64,000 nt of DNA, taken from assembly GCF_000745315.1 (NCBI RefSeq), contig NZ_JQNQ01000001.1, positions 3,038,001-3,102,000 on the forward strand. Direction: 5' to 3'. The translations under genes were made by a program, and so were the position numbers. Under the pieces are notes generated by a model. The model had not been told where the DNA came from, did no database searches, and worked only from the letters and a program-made list of their open reading frames with translations. Origin of the DNA: Salegentibacter sp. Hel_I_6. Its GTDB lineage: Bacteria > Bacteroidota > Bacteroidia > Flavobacteriales > Flavobacteriaceae. Positions 38,621-47,601 of the stretch are shown piece by piece; the first letter of the stretch is position 1, and each line of letters begins with the position of its first letter.

Positions 38621-39325
38621 ATGAAAATGAATCTATTCCAATATGTATTAATCCTGCTTGTTCCACTACTTGGTGTAAATTTATACGCCACATTAGCAGA
38701 ACTTGATTTGCTGATGCAGGTTAGTCAGCTGTTATTTATTCCCGGGATTCTTGGTATTTATTTAAAGCAGGTAAAGAAGCCTGATTTTAATGCTGTAATT
38801 TTCATTTCACTTTTCTTTATTGCTCAAATGAATGAAATTTTCGAAAAAAGCGAGAATCTTAGTTTAGCTTCACTTTTCTTATTTATTGTTGCTTATATTT
38901 TTTTGAGTAGAGAAGCGATTCGTAATACAGAAAGAGAAACCGCCAGTAAAAGAATGTTGTTGTATTTTGTTCTTCTTATCCTTGTAATTTTCTATTTGCT
39001 GCTTACTCATGTAATAGAAATAAAAACGTATACCAGCAGTACTATAGAATTTGCCGGTTATATTATTTATTATCTCAATTTACTTATCCTGGGAATTATT
39101 TCCCTAATTTATTACCTAAACTCTTATTCAAAAAAATCGGTTTATTTTATCACTTTGGTACTGGCATTTATTTTTGCCGACGTTTTTCGAGATACAGCCA
39201 ATTTCTATATTAAAGATTCGGCTATTCTAATAACCGGCAATTTGCTTTGGTTCACCGGACTTAGCTTTAGCCTGCTTTTCTTTCTAACACCCGAGCGAAA
39301 ACTACGCTTAATGAATTTGATATAA
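38621..39325 (+). CDS. Multi-pass membrane protein of unknown function
   Basis: This 234-residue protein has about seven or eight hydrophobic helices and few charged loops, with an ERET...SKRMLLYF loop in the middle. The C-terminus ends FFLTPERKLRLMNLI. The layout is somewhat like YhhN/TMEM86 lysoplasmalogenase proteins but I see no diagnostic motif, so this is only a possibility. It is monocistronic, between the nucleotidase genes and dapA. Confidence 0.7.
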   Translation: MKMNLFQYVLILLVPLLGVNLYATLAELDLLMQVSQLLFIPGILGIYLKQVKKPDFNAVIFISLFFIAQMNEIFEKSENLSLASLFLFIVAYIFLSREAIRNTERETASKRMLLYFVLLILVIFYLLLTHVIEIKTYTSSTIEFAGYIIYYLNLLILGIISLIYYLNSYSKKSVYFITLVLAFIFADVFRDTANFYIKDSAILITGNLLWFTGLSFSLLFFLTPERKLRLMNLI

Positions 39326-39442
39326 TCCTATTGGGGGGCTCACCACCTGTTTATTTTTTAACAGAAAAATCAAAGCTGTTAAATATGTGGTTTTATTTTA
39401 AATACGGAAGTAGATTGTAGTTTCTGAAATTGACAAAATCAA

Positions 39443-39450
39443 TACATTTG
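39443..39450 (+). promoter_or_regulatory. -7 promoter element upstream of dapA
   Basis: TACATTTG lies 82 bases upstream of the dapA ATG. The nearest TTG upstream (39415-39417) gives a spacing of about 25, longer than usual, so the call is tentative. Confidence 0.4.
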
Positions 39451-39531
39451 TCGCCCGAAAATTTTGCATTTTTCAGTTATTTTGAGAAAACGCACATATA
39501 TTTTCGATTATCATAAAAAATTAAAGAGAGA

Positions 39532-40410
39532 ATGAAGTCATTTATTGGTACCGGTGTGGCCCTAATCACTCCTTTTAAAGAAGATTTATCTGTAGATGTA
39601 CAGGCACTGGAAAATCTGGTAGAGAACCAGATAGAAAATGGAATAGATTACCTGGTAGTACTTGGTACAACTGCCGAGAGCGCCAGCCTTAATAAAGCCG
39701 AAAAACAACTGGTTATAAATACTGTGATCAAGCAGAATAATAAACGTTTGCCTTTGGTTTTGGGACTTGGAGGAAATAATACCCAATCCCTTTGTGAGGA
39801 ATTGGAAACCGGTGATTTTTCAGGCTTTGAAGCTATACTTTCTGTTTCCCCATTTTACAATAAACCAACCCAGGAAGGTATTTACCAGCATTTTATGGCG
39901 GTTGCCGCAGCTTCTCCTTTACCTATAATTCTATATAATGTACCAGGGAGAACAGCTTCTAATATGCTTCCTGAAACTATAAACCGAATCGCCACAAATT
40001 CTGATAAAATTATTGGCGTTAAAGAAGCTGCCGGTGATATGGTGCAGGCAATGAAATTAATTAGCCTGGTGCCAAAAGATTTCCTGGTAATTTCTGGAGA
40101 CGATATGCTTACTTTACCTATGGTTTTAGCTGGCGGAAAAGGTGTTATCTCGGTAATAGCACAAGGTTTACCTGCGGAATTTTCTAAAATGGTTTCTTTA
40201 GGTTTAAAGGGCAATAATACTGAAGCCTACAATCTTCATTATAAAATGCAGCGCTCAATAGATCTTATTTTTGCCGAAGGAAATCCTGCCGGAATTAAAG
40301 CTTTGCTGGCTCAAAAAGGAAGCATTCAAAATTACCTTAGACTACCTTTGGTAAAAGCTACGCCTGCACTTCAGCAGCAAATTGAAGATTTTCTGAAAAA
40401 TTTTGTCTAA
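39532..40410 (+). CDS. dapA: 4-hydroxy-tetrahydrodipicolinate synthase
   Basis: It condenses pyruvate and aspartate semialdehyde, the first step of the diaminopimelate/lysine branch. The 292-residue TIM barrel contains GTTAESASL (about 44), LGLGGNNTQ, the catalytic Tyr in ILYNVPGRTASN (about 130-141) and the Schiff-base Lys in IIGVKEAAGDM (about 158-168). It is a stand-alone gene; dapF is also in the window at 20872. Confidence 0.97.
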   Translation: MKSFIGTGVALITPFKEDLSVDVQALENLVENQIENGIDYLVVLGTTAESASLNKAEKQLVINTVIKQNNKRLPLVLGLGGNNTQSLCEELETGDFSGFEAILSVSPFYNKPTQEGIYQHFMAVAAASPLPIILYNVPGRTASNMLPETINRIATNSDKIIGVKEAAGDMVQAMKLISLVPKDFLVISGDDMLTLPMVLAGGKGVISVIAQGLPAEFSKMVSLGLKGNNTEAYNLHYKMQRSIDLIFAEGNPAGIKALLAQKGSIQNYLRLPLVKATPALQQQIEDFLKNFV

Positions 40411-40450
40411 AGTTATTAGTTACTTATTATAAGGTCTAAAAGTTTTAAAT

Positions 40451-40555
40451 GTCGTAATCCTGAATTTATTTCAGAGCTTGCCCCGATTTTTACTCGGGGA
40501 TCTAATAAGTTGATATTCGATTTATGTTAGAAGCTGAAACCAGTTCAGCTTGACG
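40451..40555. repeat. Palindromic intergenic repeat, GTCATCCTGAA family, copy 3 with inserted hairpin
   Basis: Ends are GTCGTAATCCTGAATTTATT and GCTGAAACCAGTTCAGCTTG-ACG. Relative to copy 1 it carries an extra hairpin CCCCGATTTTTACTCGGGG (40480-40499) just after the left arm. Confidence 0.85.
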
Positions 40556-40686
40556 ATAGAAGAATTCTTAGACCTTTTCTTTTTTCAGTAAATACCTTAA
40601 TCTTTCCATTTTCTGCATAATAAAAAGAAGAGAATTTTGTTCTCTAAGCCTATAACACAAAGTTTTTTTTATACTGAAGAAAAATG

Positions 40687-40694
40687 TACTTTTG
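40687..40694 (+). promoter_or_regulatory. -7 promoter element of bamD
   Basis: TACTTTTG places the transcription start near 40699-40701. The ATG at 40684 therefore cannot be the start codon. The usable ATGs are 40699, 40711 and 40714. Confidence 0.55.
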
Positions 40695-40710
40695 CAAGAT
40701 GTTTTTACCA

Positions 40711-41538
40711 ATGATGAAAAAAGTAATTTTATTAGCGGCAGTTTTAATGTTAACTGTATCCTGCGGAGAGTATCAAAGCTTACTTAAAAGCGAGGATACC
40801 GGGAAGAAATACACTTACGCAGAGCAGCTGTATAATGAGGCTCAGGAAGAAAACGATAATCGGAAATATCGTAAAGCACTTCGGTTATTTGAACAAATTG
40901 TTCCCGAGTATCGTGGTAAACCTCAGGGGGAAAAGCTTAGCTTTTTGTTTGCCGATACGTACTACGAATTGGAAAATTATTACCTCTCTTCTTACGAATT
41001 TGAACGCTTTCAGCAATCTTATCCAAATAGTGAAAGGGTAGAAGAAGCTGCATATAAAAAGGCAAGAAGTTTCTACGAACTGTCTCCAAAATATAATATA
41101 GATCAAACCGATACTCATAAAGCTGTCACAGAATTACAGTCTTATTTAAATACTTATCCTGAGGGTGAATATGTAGATATAGCTAATGAAATGGCTTCTG
41201 AATTACGAATTAAACTGGAGCAAAAAGAATACGAAATTGCAAAACAATATCATTTAACAGGCGAGGCCAGGGCAGGAAACTTCCGTGCAGCTATTAGATC
41301 GTTTACAAATTTCCTTTCAAATAACCCGGGATCACCATTTAGAGAAGGAGCACATTATTATAGATTTGATTCAGCATACCAACTGGCGGTTAATAGTTTT
41401 ATGAATGTAATGCAGGAGCGTCTTGAAGAAGCGCTTGAGTATTACGAGAGTTATAAAAAATATTATCCAGAAGGCGAGTATATTGAGCCAATGGAAGCTT
41501 CAGTAGAAGATATAAAATCACGCTTACAAAATTTTTAA
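40711..41538 (+). CDS. bamD: Outer-membrane protein assembly factor BamD
   Basis: This lipoprotein of the BAM complex helps insert beta-barrel proteins. The signal is MMKKVILLAAVLMLTVSCGEY with the lipid Cys in VSC. TPR-type helices follow (YAEQLYNEAQEENDNRKYRKALRLFEQIVPEYRG, DTYYELENYYLSSYEFERFQQSYPNSERVEEAAYKKARS). The length of about 275 fits Bacteroidota BamD. The start at 40711 is chosen because of the promoter just upstream; 40714 and a leaderless 40699 remain possible. It leads the operon bamD-rpoZ-coaBC-porD-like gene. Confidence 0.93.
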   Translation: MMKKVILLAAVLMLTVSCGEYQSLLKSEDTGKKYTYAEQLYNEAQEENDNRKYRKALRLFEQIVPEYRGKPQGEKLSFLFADTYYELENYYLSSYEFERFQQSYPNSERVEEAAYKKARSFYELSPKYNIDQTDTHKAVTELQSYLNTYPEGEYVDIANEMASELRIKLEQKEYEIAKQYHLTGEARAGNFRAAIRSFTNFLSNNPGSPFREGAHYYRFDSAYQLAVNSFMNVMQERLEEALEYYESYKKYYPEGEYIEPMEASVEDIKSRLQNF

Positions 41539-41551
41539 TAGTAGAATAAAG

Positions 41552-41884
41552 ATGGATATTAAAAAGACAGACGCACCAATTAACACAATTACCTTTGATA
41601 AGAATAAGGTAGACGAGCCGACAAGTAACATATACGAGGCTATTTCAGTGGTTGCGAAAAGAGCAAACCAAATCAATTCTGAAATAAAGAAGGAATTGTT
41701 GGAGAAGCTTGACGAATTTGCTACTTATAACGATAGTCTTGACGAGATTTTCGAAAATAAAGAGCAAATAGAGGTTTCTAAGTTTTACGAAAAACTTCCA
41801 AAGCCGCACGCACTTGCTATCCAGGAATGGTTAGACGGTAAGATCTATTACCGAAATACAAAAGATTCTGAAGCAGAAGCTTAA
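41552..41884 (+). CDS. rpoZ: RNA polymerase omega subunit (Bacteroidota type)
   Basis: The 110-residue protein contains NIYEAISVVAKRANQINSEIKKELLEKL, the omega-like segment that stabilises beta-prime. The sequence is divergent from proteobacterial omega, but its place between bamD and coaBC is the typical flavobacterial arrangement. It lies 13 bases after bamD and 5 before coaBC. Confidence 0.85.
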   Translation: MDIKKTDAPINTITFDKNKVDEPTSNIYEAISVVAKRANQINSEIKKELLEKLDEFATYNDSLDEIFENKEQIEVSKFYEKLPKPHALAIQEWLDGKIYYRNTKDSEAEA

Positions 41885-41889
41885 TTAAG

Positions 41890-43095
41890 ATGTCTGTACT
41901 AAAAGGCAAAAAAGTGCTTCTGGGCATAAGCGGTGGTATTGCCGCTTACAAATCTGCATTTTTAGTACGTTTACTTATTAAAGCCGGTGCACAGGTAAAA
42001 GTTGTGATGACGCCGGCTGCAAAAGAATTTGTTACTCCGCTTACACTTTCCACCCTATCCAAAAATGAGGTGTTTTCTTCCTTTACAGAAGATGATGAAG
42101 ATGAGCAATGGAACAATCACGTAGAACTCGGCCTTTGGGCCGATTTTATGGTTTTAGCCCCAGCCACTGCCAATACCATGTCTAAAATGGCTTCGGGCAA
42201 TAGCGATAATCTTTTACTCGCTACCTATCTTTCGGCCAAATGTCCTGTTTTCTTTGCTCCCGCAATGGATTTGGATATGTTTAAACATCCTTCCACAAAA
42301 AATAGTTTTGAAAGTTTAAAATCTTACGGGAATATCATGATTCCCGCAGGTACCGGCGAACTTGCAAGCGGATTAAAAGGCGAGGGAAGAATGGCAGAAC
42401 CCGAAGAGATTATCGAATTTCTGGAAGCACATTTCTCCGAAAATTTACCATTGCAGGGAAAAAAAGTGCTTATTACCGCAGGCCCAACTTACGAGGCTAT
42501 AGATCCTGTGCGCTTTATTGGAAATCATTCCAGTGGAAAAATGGGTTTTGAACTGGCTAAAAAAGCCGCTTCACTTGGAGCTGAGGTTATCCTAATTTCC
42601 GGCCCCACACATCTGAAAATTGAAGATCCAAAAATCAATTTAATTAGAGTGGTAAGTGCCCGGGAAATGTACCTTGTCGCACACGACCATTTTGAAAATG
42701 TAGATGTAGCTATAGCTGCCGCAGCCGTTTCAGATTATAAACCAAAGATCGTAGCGGCTCAAAAAATAAAAAAGGCCGAAGAAAATTTGAGCCTGGAACT
42801 TACCAAAACTCAGGATATTCTCTTATCCCTGGGTAAAAAGAAAACTCATCAAAAACTTATTGGATTTGCTTTAGAAACCAATAACGAATTGGAGCACGCC
42901 CGGGGAAAACTGCTAAAGAAAAACCTTGACTTTATCGTGCTTAATTCTTTAAATGATGCCGGGGCAGGTTTTAAAAAAGATACCAATAAAATTACCCTGG
43001 TTTATAAAGATTCAGAAAAAGCCTTTGAGTTAAAATCCAAAACCGAAGTTGCTGTAGATATTTTAAACGAAATCGTACATTTGTTAGATGCGTAA
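41890..43095 (+). CDS. coaBC: Bifunctional phosphopantothenoylcysteine decarboxylase/synthetase
   Basis: It makes 4'-phosphopantetheine in coenzyme A synthesis. The 401-residue protein has an FMN-binding CoaC half (GKKVLLGISGGIAAYKSAFLVR, about 5-26; the PASANT-like APATANTMSKMASGNSDNLL; PAMDLDMFKHPS). The CoaB half starts near GKKVLITAGPTYEAIDPVRFIGNHSSGKMG (about 194-223). Its stop overlaps the following gene by eight bases. coaE also occurs in the window. Confidence 0.97.
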   Translation: MSVLKGKKVLLGISGGIAAYKSAFLVRLLIKAGAQVKVVMTPAAKEFVTPLTLSTLSKNEVFSSFTEDDEDEQWNNHVELGLWADFMVLAPATANTMSKMASGNSDNLLLATYLSAKCPVFFAPAMDLDMFKHPSTKNSFESLKSYGNIMIPAGTGELASGLKGEGRMAEPEEIIEFLEAHFSENLPLQGKKVLITAGPTYEAIDPVRFIGNHSSGKMGFELAKKAASLGAEVILISGPTHLKIEDPKINLIRVVSAREMYLVAHDHFENVDVAIAAAAVSDYKPKIVAAQKIKKAEENLSLELTKTQDILLSLGKKKTHQKLIGFALETNNELEHARGKLLKKNLDFIVLNSLNDAGAGFKKDTNKITLVYKDSEKAFELKSKTEVAVDILNEIVHLLDA

Positions 43096-43975
43096 ATTAC
43101 TATTTCTTTTCATTTTAGTTGCCGGGATGCCTTTTGCAACCGCTCAGGAACTCAACTGTGAAATAGTGATTAATACCGAGCAAACCGGGCAGAGTAATCT
43201 TTCGGTTTTTAGAACTCTTGAAAATTCACTTCGGGAATTTGTAAATCAAACTTCCTGGACCAATAAAGAATTTGAACCTCAGGAGCGTATTAATTGCAGC
43301 ATGTTTATTACCATTAACGAGTTTGAAGGAGAATCTTTTAGCGGGACCATCCAGGTGCAATCTTCAAGACCTGTTTACGGTGCTAATATGGTTTCCCCGG
43401 TGTTTAATTTTAACGATAATCAGTTCAGTTTTAATTATCGGGAATATCAGCCACTTAATTATAGCCAAACCTCGTTTTCCAGCAATTTGGTTTCTGTGGT
43501 CTCTTTTTATGTGTACACGATTTTAGGAATGGATGCCGATACTTTTGCTCCTGAAGGTGGTACTGCATATTACCAGGAAGCCAACCGAGTGGTAAATACC
43601 GCCCAACAAAGTGGTAGGCCGGGCTGGAGCGGTGCCGACGGCCAAACCTCCAAGTTTCGGTTAAATACCGACTTGCTCTCTAATATGTTTGTAGAATACC
43701 GTACTGCGTTATACCAGTATCACCGCCAGGGTTTAGATGTGATGCATAAAGATCCTGAAGCGGGAAAAATTGCTATTGCTGATGCGATAGAAAGCTTAAC
43801 TACTATGAATTCCAGGAGAGCCAATTCTTTATTACTTCGAAGTTTTTTTGATGCTAAAGCCGATGAGGTAACGCAAATTTTTAGCGATGGTCCGGATATT
43901 AATCGCCCTGGTTTAGTACAAACTTTAAGCGGACTGGCACCACGATATGCCCGAAACTGGAGAAATATTCAGTAA
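43088..43975 (+). CDS. DUF4835 protein, PorD-like type IX secretion component
   Basis: The 295-residue secreted protein has a signal peptide ending near FATAQE. The body includes QELNCEIVINTEQ, NCSMFITINEFEGESFSGTIQVQSSRPVYGANMVSPVFNFND and YVYTILGMDADTFAPEGGT, characteristic of the DUF4835 family. I recall this family being assigned to PorD of the type IX system. That fits the type IX cargo protein at 53273, but the exact role is not established here. It is the last gene of the bamD operon. Confidence 0.85.
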   Translation: MRKLLFLFILVAGMPFATAQELNCEIVINTEQTGQSNLSVFRTLENSLREFVNQTSWTNKEFEPQERINCSMFITINEFEGESFSGTIQVQSSRPVYGANMVSPVFNFNDNQFSFNYREYQPLNYSQTSFSSNLVSVVSFYVYTILGMDADTFAPEGGTAYYQEANRVVNTAQQSGRPGWSGADGQTSKFRLNTDLLSNMFVEYRTALYQYHRQGLDVMHKDPEAGKIAIADAIESLTTMNSRRANSLLLRSFFDAKADEVTQIFSDGPDINRPGLVQTLSGLAPRYARNWRNIQ

Positions 43976-44044
43976 AGAATTTTTACTCGATAATCGCGGT
44001 TTAAAAGTTGAAAATCCATAAACAGTCATACTTTAAAATTTAGA

Positions 44045-44150
44045 CGTCACCCTGAATTGGTTTCAGAGCCTGCTCCGAATTTTTATCGGAGGTCTAAATT
44101 GAATGGTAGGTACTATTCGTGTTAAATGCTGAAACAAATTCAGCATGACG
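44045..44150. repeat. Palindromic intergenic repeat, GTCATCCTGAA family, copy 4 with inserted hairpin
   Basis: Ends are CGTCACCCTGAATTGGTTTC and GAAACAAATTCAGCATGACG, followed by ATTTTTTC, which may act as a terminator for the bamD operon. The inserted hairpin GCTCCGAATTTTTATCGGAG matches the one at 47240-47263 in reverse orientation. Confidence 0.85.
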
Positions 44151-44330
44151 ATTTTTTCATAAATTCACTTCTATGAGGGAAACCGGATATACATTTGAAA
44201 AGTATTATTTCTTTAGCAAACGTCTGTATAATCGAATTTTTCCCTTTTGATATAACTTCCGGGTTTACCAAAAGTTTATTGTTGATTAGGAATTATTTCT
44301 CCCGTATATTTAACGCAAATTTAGTTCACT

Positions 44331-45983
44331 TTGCTCACAACTTTATCTATAAAAAACTACGCCTTAATTGAAGATATAAATATTAAACTTCAGGAAGGCT
44401 TTACTATAATTACAGGGGAAACCGGTGCCGGGAAATCGATTATGCTTGGTGCACTCGGGCTTCTTTTAGGGAACCGTGCCGATTACGGAAGTATTCGCGA
44501 TGCCGATAAGAAATGCGTGATAGAAGGTTCTTTCAATATTTCTAATTACAGGCTAAAAGATTTCTTTTTAACCGAAGATCTGGATTATGAAGAAAACACC
44601 ATAATTAGAAGGGAGATCCTGGCCTCAGGAAAATCCCGGGCTTTTGTAAACGATACGCCCGTAAAACTTACTTCGCTAAATAAACTGGGGGAATATTTAA
44701 TCGATATTCATAGTCAGCATGAAACTTTGAGTTTGGGAAATAACGATTACCAGTTTAGGGTGATCGATACCATAGCTAACAGTGAAACCTTACTTTTAGA
44801 ATATAAAACCGAACTAAAAGCCTATAAAAAATTACAAAAGCGGCTTGTTGAATTAAAAGAGGAGCAGGCGCAAGCCACCAAAGAATACGATTATAACCTG
44901 TTTTTGCTGAATGAACTTGAAGAAGCTCGTTTAGAAAACGGGATGCAGGAAGAGCTGGAAACCCGGTATGAAGAATTAAGCAATGTAGAAGAACTTACCG
45001 AAAATTTAAGTTCAGCTTTAAATTTATTAGAGCAGGAGGAAATTGGTAGTTTAGACAGTTTAAAACAGGCACGCACTTCGCTGGCCAGAATTGCAAATTT
45101 ATCTGCAAATTATGAAAATTTGCATCAGCGTATAGAAAGCGTGATTATAGAACTAGATGATCTTTCTTCAGAAGTAACTGACGCATTGGATAGGGTAGAA
45201 GCCAATCCTGAGGAATTGGAAGCTACTAATCAAAAGCTTCAGGTAATCTATAATTTGCAGAAAAAGCATTCCGCAGAAAATATTGCTGAATTACTACAAA
45301 TAAAAGACGAGCTTCAGGAAAAAGTTTCGGTAAGTGAAAATGCGGAAAATGCACTTTCAGAATTAGAATCGGCTATTGTGAAGCAGGAAACAAAACTTGC
45401 TACGGTAGCAACTAAACTCCACGACAAACGAAAATCTATAATTCCGGCTTTTATTAAAGAAGCGGAAGCTCTGCTAGGCGACCTTGGAATGCCAAACGCC
45501 CGGTTAAAAATAGATTTAAAGAAAGTTCCAAATTTCCTTATTAACGGTCAGGATGAATTATTCTGGATGCTGGCGGCGAATAAAGGCGGCGATTTTAAAG
45601 AAATAAAGAAAGCCGCTTCAGGGGGTGAACTTTCCAGGATTATGCTGGCGGTAAAAAGTATTTTGGCCGCACAAAGTAAATTACCTACCATTATCTTTGA
45701 TGAAATTGATACCGGGGTTTCCGGAGATATTGCGCAAAAAATGGCAGGAATTTTACAGCGCATGGGCAATGCAATGCAGGTAATTGCTATTACCCATCTT
45801 CCGCAAATTGCGGGGAAAGGAAACAGTCATTTCAAAATATTTAAAGAAGATTCAGCTAATGCTACTACCACAAAGATTGAGGAATTAAAAGATGGCGAGC
45901 GGGTAGAAGAGCTGGCGATGATGCTGGGTGGCAAAAATATTGGAGAATCGGCGCGGGCCCACGCACGGGCACTTTTAGATTAA
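44331..45983 (+). CDS. recN: DNA repair protein RecN, TTG start
   Basis: This SMC-like ATPase acts in double-strand break repair. The 550-residue protein has Walker A IITGETGAGKSIMLGAL (about 28-44), a long coiled-coil middle (about 160-370), the ABC signature ASGGELSRIMLAVKS (about 428-442) and Walker B PTIIFDEIDTGVSG (about 452-465). The start is TTG (LLTTLSIKNYALIEDINI reads as MLTTLSIKNY), since no ATG lies upstream in frame. fabI follows after 117 bases. Confidence 0.97.
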   Translation: MLTTLSIKNYALIEDINIKLQEGFTIITGETGAGKSIMLGALGLLLGNRADYGSIRDADKKCVIEGSFNISNYRLKDFFLTEDLDYEENTIIRREILASGKSRAFVNDTPVKLTSLNKLGEYLIDIHSQHETLSLGNNDYQFRVIDTIANSETLLLEYKTELKAYKKLQKRLVELKEEQAQATKEYDYNLFLLNELEEARLENGMQEELETRYEELSNVEELTENLSSALNLLEQEEIGSLDSLKQARTSLARIANLSANYENLHQRIESVIIELDDLSSEVTDALDRVEANPEELEATNQKLQVIYNLQKKHSAENIAELLQIKDELQEKVSVSENAENALSELESAIVKQETKLATVATKLHDKRKSIIPAFIKEAEALLGDLGMPNARLKIDLKKVPNFLINGQDELFWMLAANKGGDFKEIKKAASGGELSRIMLAVKSILAAQSKLPTIIFDEIDTGVSGDIAQKMAGILQRMGNAMQVIAITHLPQIAGKGNSHFKIFKEDSANATTTKIEELKDGERVEELAMMLGGKNIGESARAHARALLD

Positions 45984-46051
45984 GCCAATGTTCCGAAACT
46001 AATTTTATTATATTTACCCGATAATAGAGTTTTAAATAATTTTCCCAGAAA

Positions 46052-46068
46052 ACCTCGTAAACCGAGGT
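46052..46068 (+). promoter_or_regulatory. Short inverted repeat upstream of fabI
   Basis: ACCTCG-TAAAC-CGAGGT lies 32 bases before the fabI ATG. It may be a leader hairpin or operator, or a remnant of the ACCTCG repeat family. Confidence 0.35.
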
Positions 46069-46100
46069 GATGGACTAACAACCAAGAAAAATATATCACT

Positions 46101-46928
46101 ATGTCATATAACCTGTTAAAAGGAAAAAAAGGAATTATTTTTGGCGCTTTAGATGAGAATTCTATCGCCTGGAAAACTGCTGAACGTATTAAAGAAGAAG
46201 GCGGGGAATTTGTGCTTACTAATGCTCCAATTGCATTAAGAATGGGAACTATTAAAGAACTGGCTGAAAAAACCGGATCTGAAGTTATTCCTGCTGATGC
46301 CACTAAAATTGAAGACCTGGAAAACCTGGTTGAAAAATCTATGGAGATCCTTGGCGGAAAAATAGATTTTGTACTTCACGCTATCGGGATGTCTGTAAAC
46401 GTAAGAAAAGGAAATCATTACACAGAGCAGAACTACGATTTCACTCAAAAAGGCTGGGATATTTCTGCGGTTTCTTTTCATAAAACCATGCAGGTGCTTT
46501 ATAAAAAAGAAGCGATGAACGAGTGGGGAAGTATTGTGGCGCTTAGCTACATGGCCGCACAACGTGTATTCCCTGATTATAATGATATGGCCGATAACAA
46601 AGCCTTTTTAGAATCTATTGCGCGTAGTTTTGGTTATTTCTTTGGGAAAGATCATAAAGTGAGAGTGAATACCATTTCACAATCGCCAACCCCAACTACT
46701 GCAGGACAGGGAGTTAAAGGATTTGACGGATTTATCGCTTATGCCGATAAAATGTCTCCGCTTGGTAATGCCACCGCATTAGAGTGCGCCGATTATACGG
46801 TAAGTCTGTTTTCTGACCTTACCAGAAAAGTAACGCTTCAAAACCTCTTCCACGATGGTGGTTTCGCTAATATGGGGGTAAGCCAGGAAGTGATGGAGTC
46901 TTTTGTAAAAGGGCAGGAGGAGAAGTAG
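46101..46928 (+). CDS. fabI: Enoyl-[acyl-carrier-protein] reductase (NADH)
   Basis: It catalyses the last step of each fatty-acid elongation cycle. The 275-residue SDR protein has the FabI N-terminus KGKKGIIFGALDENSIAWKTAERI. The active-site pattern is LSYMAAQRVFPDYNDMADNKAFLES, where Tyr and Lys are separated by six residues (YNDMADNK). VNTISQSPTPTTAGQGVKGF is the substrate loop. Monocistronic, between recN and a repeat cluster. Confidence 0.96.
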   Translation: MSYNLLKGKKGIIFGALDENSIAWKTAERIKEEGGEFVLTNAPIALRMGTIKELAEKTGSEVIPADATKIEDLENLVEKSMEILGGKIDFVLHAIGMSVNVRKGNHYTEQNYDFTQKGWDISAVSFHKTMQVLYKKEAMNEWGSIVALSYMAAQRVFPDYNDMADNKAFLESIARSFGYFFGKDHKVRVNTISQSPTPTTAGQGVKGFDGFIAYADKMSPLGNATALECADYTVSLFSDLTRKVTLQNLFHDGGFANMGVSQEVMESFVKGQEEK

Positions 46929-46935
46929 ATTGATT

Positions 46936-47310
46936 TAATGCTACATCATGTTGAATTTATTTCAGCATCAAAAATGAACTGAATTTCACTCAACCTAGAT
47001 TCTGAAACAAGTTCAGAATGACGAAAACAACAACGTCACTGAACTCGTTTCAGCGTCTAACACCAAATGGAATTCTCGGCTTATAACTCCATTGAAAATC
47101 GGGGCAAGCAATGAAACCATTACGGGGTGAGGTTGGTAGAAAAGTTATTTCAGAATGACGAAAACCATTTTACCGTCACGCTGAATTTATTTCAGCGTCT
47201 AACGTCAAATGAAGTTGTCTTGACTTAGACCTCCGATAAATAAAAATCGGAGCAGGCTCTGAAACCAGTTTAGGGTGACGTTTTGGTTTCACGTCATACT
47301 GTCCCGAAGC
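46936..47310. repeat. Cluster of three or more GTCATCCTGAA-family palindromic repeats
   Basis: Copies at about 46943-47023, 47030-47160 and 47173-47281 follow each other, with a further partial start (CACGTCATACTG) at 47290. The third copy carries the inserted CTCCGAT...ATCGGAG hairpin in reverse orientation. The DNA between fabI and the second toxin-antitoxin pair holds nothing else that I can see. Confidence 0.8.
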
Positions 47311-47379
47311 TCTTTTTAAACATCTAAATATGAATCTAATTAAACAGGGTTTCGTATTTTTATTATAAACTTTTTAGAT

Positions 47380-47601
47380 ATGGATATTCAAACTGAGAAA
47401 ATAGAGTTAGCAAAGTTATTGTTAAGCACCAATGATCCAGAGATTATTCAATCTATCAAGAAAATCTTTAGAAAGGAAACCTCGACTGATTTTTGGGATG
47501 AATTAAATTCCGAACAAAAAAAAGAGATCCAAACCGCAAGAAGGCAAATTGAAGAGGGAAATTATACCGATTACGAGGCTTTTATAAGTAAACATAAATA
47601 A
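47380..47601 (+). CDS. Small antitoxin-like protein (addiction module component)
   Basis: This 73-residue acidic and basic helical protein (IELAKLLLSTNDPEIIQSIKKIF, then WDELNSEQKKEIQTARRQIEEGNYTDYEAFISKH) resembles the short unstable antitoxins paired with RelE/ParE toxins. Its stop overlaps the toxin start (TAATG), so translation is coupled. No helix-turn-helix is apparent. The call rests on the pairing. Confidence 0.75.
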   Translation: MDIQTEKIELAKLLLSTNDPEIIQSIKKIFRKETSTDFWDELNSEQKKEIQTARRQIEEGNYTDYEAFISKHK

